A stretch of 64,000 nucleotides of DNA, taken from the NCBI RefSeq assembly GCF_900105245.1, contig NZ_FNSZ01000001.1:6260001-6324000 (forward strand), read 5' to 3'. Origin of the DNA: Streptomyces sp. 1222.5 (lineage in GTDB: Bacteria > Actinomycetota > Actinomycetes > Streptomycetales > Streptomycetaceae). Numbering within the stretch: the stretch's first letter is position 1; each line of letters begins with the position of its first letter. Below, piece by piece: positions 61,339 to 64,000 of this stretch. The notes below the pieces were generated by a model. That model searched no databases. It had not been told where the DNA came from and saw only the letters and a program-made list of their open reading frames with translations. The position numbers were made by a program, and so were the translations under genes.

Positions 61339-61392
61339 CGAAAGAGAAGTTGCGCAAAATAAGTTGTGCAACTTCTCTTTCGTATCTAGGGT
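61339..61392 (+). promoter_or_regulatory. operator and leaderless promoter of the ArsR-like regulator
   Basis: CGAAAGAGAAGTTGC (61339-61353) and GCAACTTCTCTTTCG (61368-61382) form perfect 15-bp arms around 14 bp. The promoter is TTGTGC (61364-61369), 17 bp, TAGGGT (61387-61392), with the ATG only 6 nt further on. The dyad covers the -35 and spacer, as expected for an autorepressed winged-helix gene. As RNA it could also form a hairpin terminating the his operon. Confidence 0.8.
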
Positions 61393-61398
61393 CGCGGT

Positions 61399-61986
61399 AT
61401 GGCGAGTCGGGAAGAGCGGCGGATCACGGACACGGGCACCCTCAAGGCCCTCTCCCATCCGCTGCGCATGAAGCTCTACCGGCTGCTGTTCGTCGCCGAG
61501 GCGGCCACCGCCTCCCAGCTGGCCGAGCAGGTCGACGAGGCCGTCTCCCTGGTCAGCTACCACCTGCGCAAGCTAGCCGAGCACGGACTGATCGAGGCCG
61601 CCGACCCGCAACGCGCGGACGGCCGCGAACGCTGGTGGCAGCCCTCGTCCGAGACGGTCTCCATCCGCGACGAGGACTTCCGCGACGCCCCCGAGAAGGC
61701 GGCCGCACACCTCGCCGCCTCCCGCATGTTCCTGGACCAGCGGGCCGAGATGTACCGCGGATACCTGGACGCCCGCGCCCACTGGGGCGCGGAGTGGAAC
61801 GAGGCCGCCCACGACTCCGAGTCCCTGCTCCGGCTCACCGCCGAGGAACTGGGCGAGCTGAAGAAGGACCTGCACGACCTGCTCAGGCGCTACGACGAGC
61901 AGGGGCGGGCCCGCGAGGCCGCCGGCGACACCGAAGGGCGCGAGCACGTCGCGCTGCACGTGTACGGATTCCCGTTCCGCGTCTGA
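61399..61986 (+). CDS. ArsR-like winged-helix transcriptional regulator
   Basis: This 195-aa protein has an N-terminal wHTH (TLKALSHPLRMKLYRLLFVAEAATASQLAEQVDEAVSLVSYHLRKLAEHGLIEAA, about 14-70), followed by a helical domain that probably binds a ligand or dimerises. It lacks the CxCxxC metal site of classical ArsR. It is apparently leaderless, with its own operator, and adjacent to an MFS exporter 13 bp downstream. Control of that exporter in response to a small molecule is the likely job. Confidence 0.88.
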   Translation: MASREERRITDTGTLKALSHPLRMKLYRLLFVAEAATASQLAEQVDEAVSLVSYHLRKLAEHGLIEAADPQRADGRERWWQPSSETVSIRDEDFRDAPEKAAAHLAASRMFLDQRAEMYRGYLDARAHWGAEWNEAAHDSESLLRLTAEELGELKKDLHDLLRRYDEQGRAREAAGDTEGREHVALHVYGFPFRV

Positions 61987-61999
61987 CAAGGGACCCCTG

Positions 62000-63256
62000 G
62001 TGACCGACACCCTGATACCCGCGCCCGCCGCCACCGCGGCCGACGCGCCCGCCCACCGCGACCCGAACGTGCTGCGCTGGCTCGCCGCCTACACCTCCTC
62101 CATGCTCGGCGACGGCGTCTACTACCTGGCCCTGTCCTGGGCCGCCGTCCAGGCGGGCTCCCCGGCCCAGGCCGGACTCGTGATGTCCGCCAGCGCGCTG
62201 CCCCGGGCGGTGCTGATGCTCGGCGGCGGAGTGATCGCCGACCGGCTCGGCCCGCGCCGGGTCGTCATCGGCAGCGACGCCGTCCGCTGCGCGGCCGTCC
62301 TCGCCGTGGCCGCCCTGCTGTTCCTCACCAGCCCCGGACTGTGGCCGCTCGCCCTGCTGGCCCTGGTCTTCGGCACGGTCGACGCGGTGTTCATGCCCGC
62401 CGTCGGCGCCCTCCCGGCCCGCCTCACCGGCAAGAGCCAGCTCGCCCGGGTCCAGGGCATGCGCGGTCTCGCCATCCGCTTCTCCAACGTGCTCGGCGCC
62501 CCGCTCGGCGGGCTCGGCGTGGCCGTCGGCGGGGCGTCCGCCGCGTTCGCCCTGGCCGGGCTGCTCATCGCCGTCTCCGTGCCGCTGCTGATCTCCGTAC
62601 GCGTCCGCGACCTGCCCGCGGACGACGAGCCCCGCGCGGGCGCCACCACCGCCCGGGGCGACCTTGCGGCGGGCCTGCGGTACATCCGCCACCACCGCGT
62701 CCTCGCCCCGCTGATGCTGGCCATCGCCCTCGGCGACTTCGGCTTCGTCGGCCCGCTCAACGTCGGTCTCACCCTGCTCGCCGACCGGCGCGGCTGGGGA
62801 GCCTCCGGCATGGGCTGGGTCCTCGCCGGTTTCGGGGTCGGCGCGGGCGCCGCCGCGCTGCTGCTGGCGGTGCGCGGCCGGGTGCCCCGCGCGGGCGTCG
62901 TCATCGGCTGCGCCTGCACGGCCGGTTCGGTGGCCATCGGCGCCCTCGGTTTCGTTCCCGCCCTCGCCGGCGCCGTCGCCGTGGCCGCGCTCGTGGGCCT
63001 GCTCGCCGGGCTCAGCGGCGCCCTGTGCGGGGCCCTGCTGCAGACCTGCGCCGACCCCGCCTACCTCGGCCGGGTCACCGCCGTCGCCGGACTGGTCAGC
63101 CTCGGCCTCGCCCCGCTGAGCATGCCGTTCGCGGCCGCCGCGATCGGGACGTGGGGCCTCGGCCCGGTCTACGTCGTCAGCGCGGTCGTCTGCGGTCTCG
63201 GCGGGGTCGTCGCCCTCGCCGTCCCCGGCCTGCGCCGCGCGGAACTGCCCGGCTGA
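62000..63256 (+). CDS. MFS transporter
   Basis: This 418-aa protein has twelve TM helices. Motif A reads GGGVIADRLGPRRVVIGSDAVR, and the fold resembles the MFS_3/enterobactin-exporter-like group (AAYTSSMLGDGVYYLALSWAAVQAGSPAQAGLVMSASALPRAVL). Drug or metabolite efflux is likely. It starts at GTG 62000, downstream of the regulator and probably on the same transcript. Confidence 0.9.
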   Translation: MTDTLIPAPAATAADAPAHRDPNVLRWLAAYTSSMLGDGVYYLALSWAAVQAGSPAQAGLVMSASALPRAVLMLGGGVIADRLGPRRVVIGSDAVRCAAVLAVAALLFLTSPGLWPLALLALVFGTVDAVFMPAVGALPARLTGKSQLARVQGMRGLAIRFSNVLGAPLGGLGVAVGGASAAFALAGLLIAVSVPLLISVRVRDLPADDEPRAGATTARGDLAAGLRYIRHHRVLAPLMLAIALGDFGFVGPLNVGLTLLADRRGWGASGMGWVLAGFGVGAGAAALLLAVRGRVPRAGVVIGCACTAGSVAIGALGFVPALAGAVAVAALVGLLAGLSGALCGALLQTCADPAYLGRVTAVAGLVSLGLAPLSMPFAAAAIGTWGLGPVYVVSAVVCGLGGVVALAVPGLRRAELPG

Positions 63257-63259
63257 CCG

Positions 63260-63658
63260 TCAGCCTTTCGGCTGGACCAGCTGCACGAGATTGCCCACCG
63301 TGTCGTCGAGCACCGCCGCCAGCACCGGACCCTGCTCCTGCGGCTCGTGCGCGAACCGCACACCGAGGCCGGTCAGCCGGGCGTACTCGGCCGCCAGGTC
63401 GTCCACCGAGAAGACGATGCACGGCAGACCGGCCTCGTACACCGCCCTGCGGTACGGCTCCGCGACGGGCCCCTGGCCGGGCTCCAGCAGCAGCTGCAGA
63501 TCCGGCTGGGCCCCCTGCGGCGCCCCGACCGTGACGAACAGCGTGTCGTTGCCGAGATCCATGTGGACGCGCGTCTCGAAGCCGAGGACGTCCGTGTAGA
63601 AGGCGTGCGCCCTGGCCACGTCGTCGACGTACACGTTGGTCATCGCGACCTTGATCAC
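63260..63658 (-). CDS. VOC (glyoxalase/bleomycin-resistance) family protein
   Basis: This 132-aa protein has two beta-alpha-beta-beta-beta modules: KVAMTNVYVDDVARAHAFYTDVLGFETR...DTLFVTVGAP and GLPCIVFSVDDLAAEYARLTGLGVRF...GNLVQLVQP. The group contains metal-dependent dioxygenases, isomerases and binding proteins. The specific role is unknown. It lies 13 bp after the next minus-strand stop. Confidence 0.9.
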   Translation of the reverse strand: MIKVAMTNVYVDDVARAHAFYTDVLGFETRVHMDLGNDTLFVTVGAPQGAQPDLQLLLEPGQGPVAEPYRRAVYEAGLPCIVFSVDDLAAEYARLTGLGVRFAHEPQEQGPVLAAVLDDTVGNLVQLVQPKG

Positions 63659-63671
63659 GGGAGGTGCCCCC

Positions 63672-64000
63672 TCAGATGCCGAGCTGCCGGGACTCGTGCA
63701 GGGTGTCGATCGCCTCCGCGTCGCCCTCCAGCTCCACCGCGGCCGCGTCCTGCCGGCCGTAGGCGAACATCAGCAGCTCCGACGGCTCACCCGTCACCGT
63801 GACCACCGGCGCGCCGCGGTGCGCCACCACCGTCTGGCCGTCCGGACGGCGCAGCACCAGACCCGTCGGCACGCCCCGGCCCATCAGCCGCGCCATCCGC
63901 TCCAGCCGGGACCACAGCGTGTCCTGGAACACCGTGTCCAGCTCCCGCCGGCCCCAGTCCGGCTGGGCACGGCGCACGTCCTCCGTGTGGACGTAGAACT
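63672..64000 (-). CDS. TIGR03085-like metal-binding (DinB/MDMPI-fold) protein, 5' part outside the window
   Basis: The frame enters from the right edge (FYVHTEDVRRAQPDWGRREL...) and ends at 63672 with HESRQLGI. The VHTEDVRRAQP block and C-terminal VTVTGEPSELLMFAYGRQDAAAVELEGD are typical of the actinobacterial mycothiol-dependent maleylpyruvate-isomerase-like family. The metal ligands would be partly outside the window. Function unknown. Confidence 0.75.
   Translation of the reverse strand, partial: FYVHTEDVRRAQPDWGRRELDTVFQDTLWSRLERMARLMGRGVPTGLVLRRPDGQTVVAHRGAPVVTVTGEPSELLMFAYGRQDAAAVELEGDAEAIDTLHESRQLGI

Overview
The window is a chromosomal core segment of a Streptomyces species. The evidence is the very high GC content, frequent GTG starts, GTGA/ATGA start-stop overlaps, and the actinobacterial division order ftsZ-ylmD-ylmE-sepF-ylmG-divIVA. 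It also carries an ileS T-box leader and a his operon with a PriA-type hisA. From memory, the order is collinear with the S. coelicolor SCO2048 to SCO2099 region; this was not checked by a search. I see no tRNA, rRNA, CRISPR array, insertion sequence or prophage.

Layout. 1-3000: a truncated ABC ATPase behind a TetR-type palindrome, a HEPN-domain protein, a methyltransferase and a DUF3040 membrane protein. 3200-8000 (minus strand): a coupled MoxR / DUF58 / transglutaminase operon, then a beta-carbonic anhydrase. 8960-27115: the dcw cluster rsmH-ftsL-ftsI-murE-murF-mraY-murD-ftsW-murG-ftsQ-ftsZ, followed by ylmD, ylmE, sepF, ylmG and divIVA, closed by a strong terminator. It makes lipid II, builds the divisome and directs polar growth.

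27200-36500: ileS under a T-box riboswitch (minus strand), a DksA/TraR-like zinc-finger protein with a very long Lys/Ala/Pro-rich repeat region, lspA, an RluD-type pseudouridine synthase, a GNAT acetyltransferase and a CPA1 Na+/H+ antiporter. 36500-43160: an MscS channel, a dienelactone-hydrolase-like protein, a Tat-exported PhoD phosphatase, a membrane-anchored DsbA-like protein, a multi-TM protein and a DUF2252 protein. 43400-53630: dnaE1, a 54-aa basic protein, an NYN-domain protein, an ABC-2 exporter pair, DUF2567, a YbaK deacylase, a Lon-N domain protein and an unrecognised helical protein. 53800-55400: a beta-helix membrane protein. 55600-61300: hisD-hisC-hisB-(54-aa membrane protein)-hisH-priA-(RidA)-hisF. 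61300-64000: a winged-helix regulator with its own operator, an MFS exporter, a VOC protein and a truncated metal-binding protein.

The most notable signals are: the ftsZ leader with a GACAC (WhiA-type) inverted repeat over a promoter; an IleRS whose HIGH motif reads GAHH, controlled by a T-box; a coupled 30-codon ORF with hairpins between rsmH and ftsL; a structured rsmH 5' leader; the expanded 15-residue repeats of the DksA-like protein; a HEPN protein with an RX4H motif beside a methyltransferase; and a 15-bp-arm operator over a leaderless promoter of an ArsR-like gene. I found no wholly new multi-gene system. These are regulatory or protein-level oddities within conserved housekeeping DNA.
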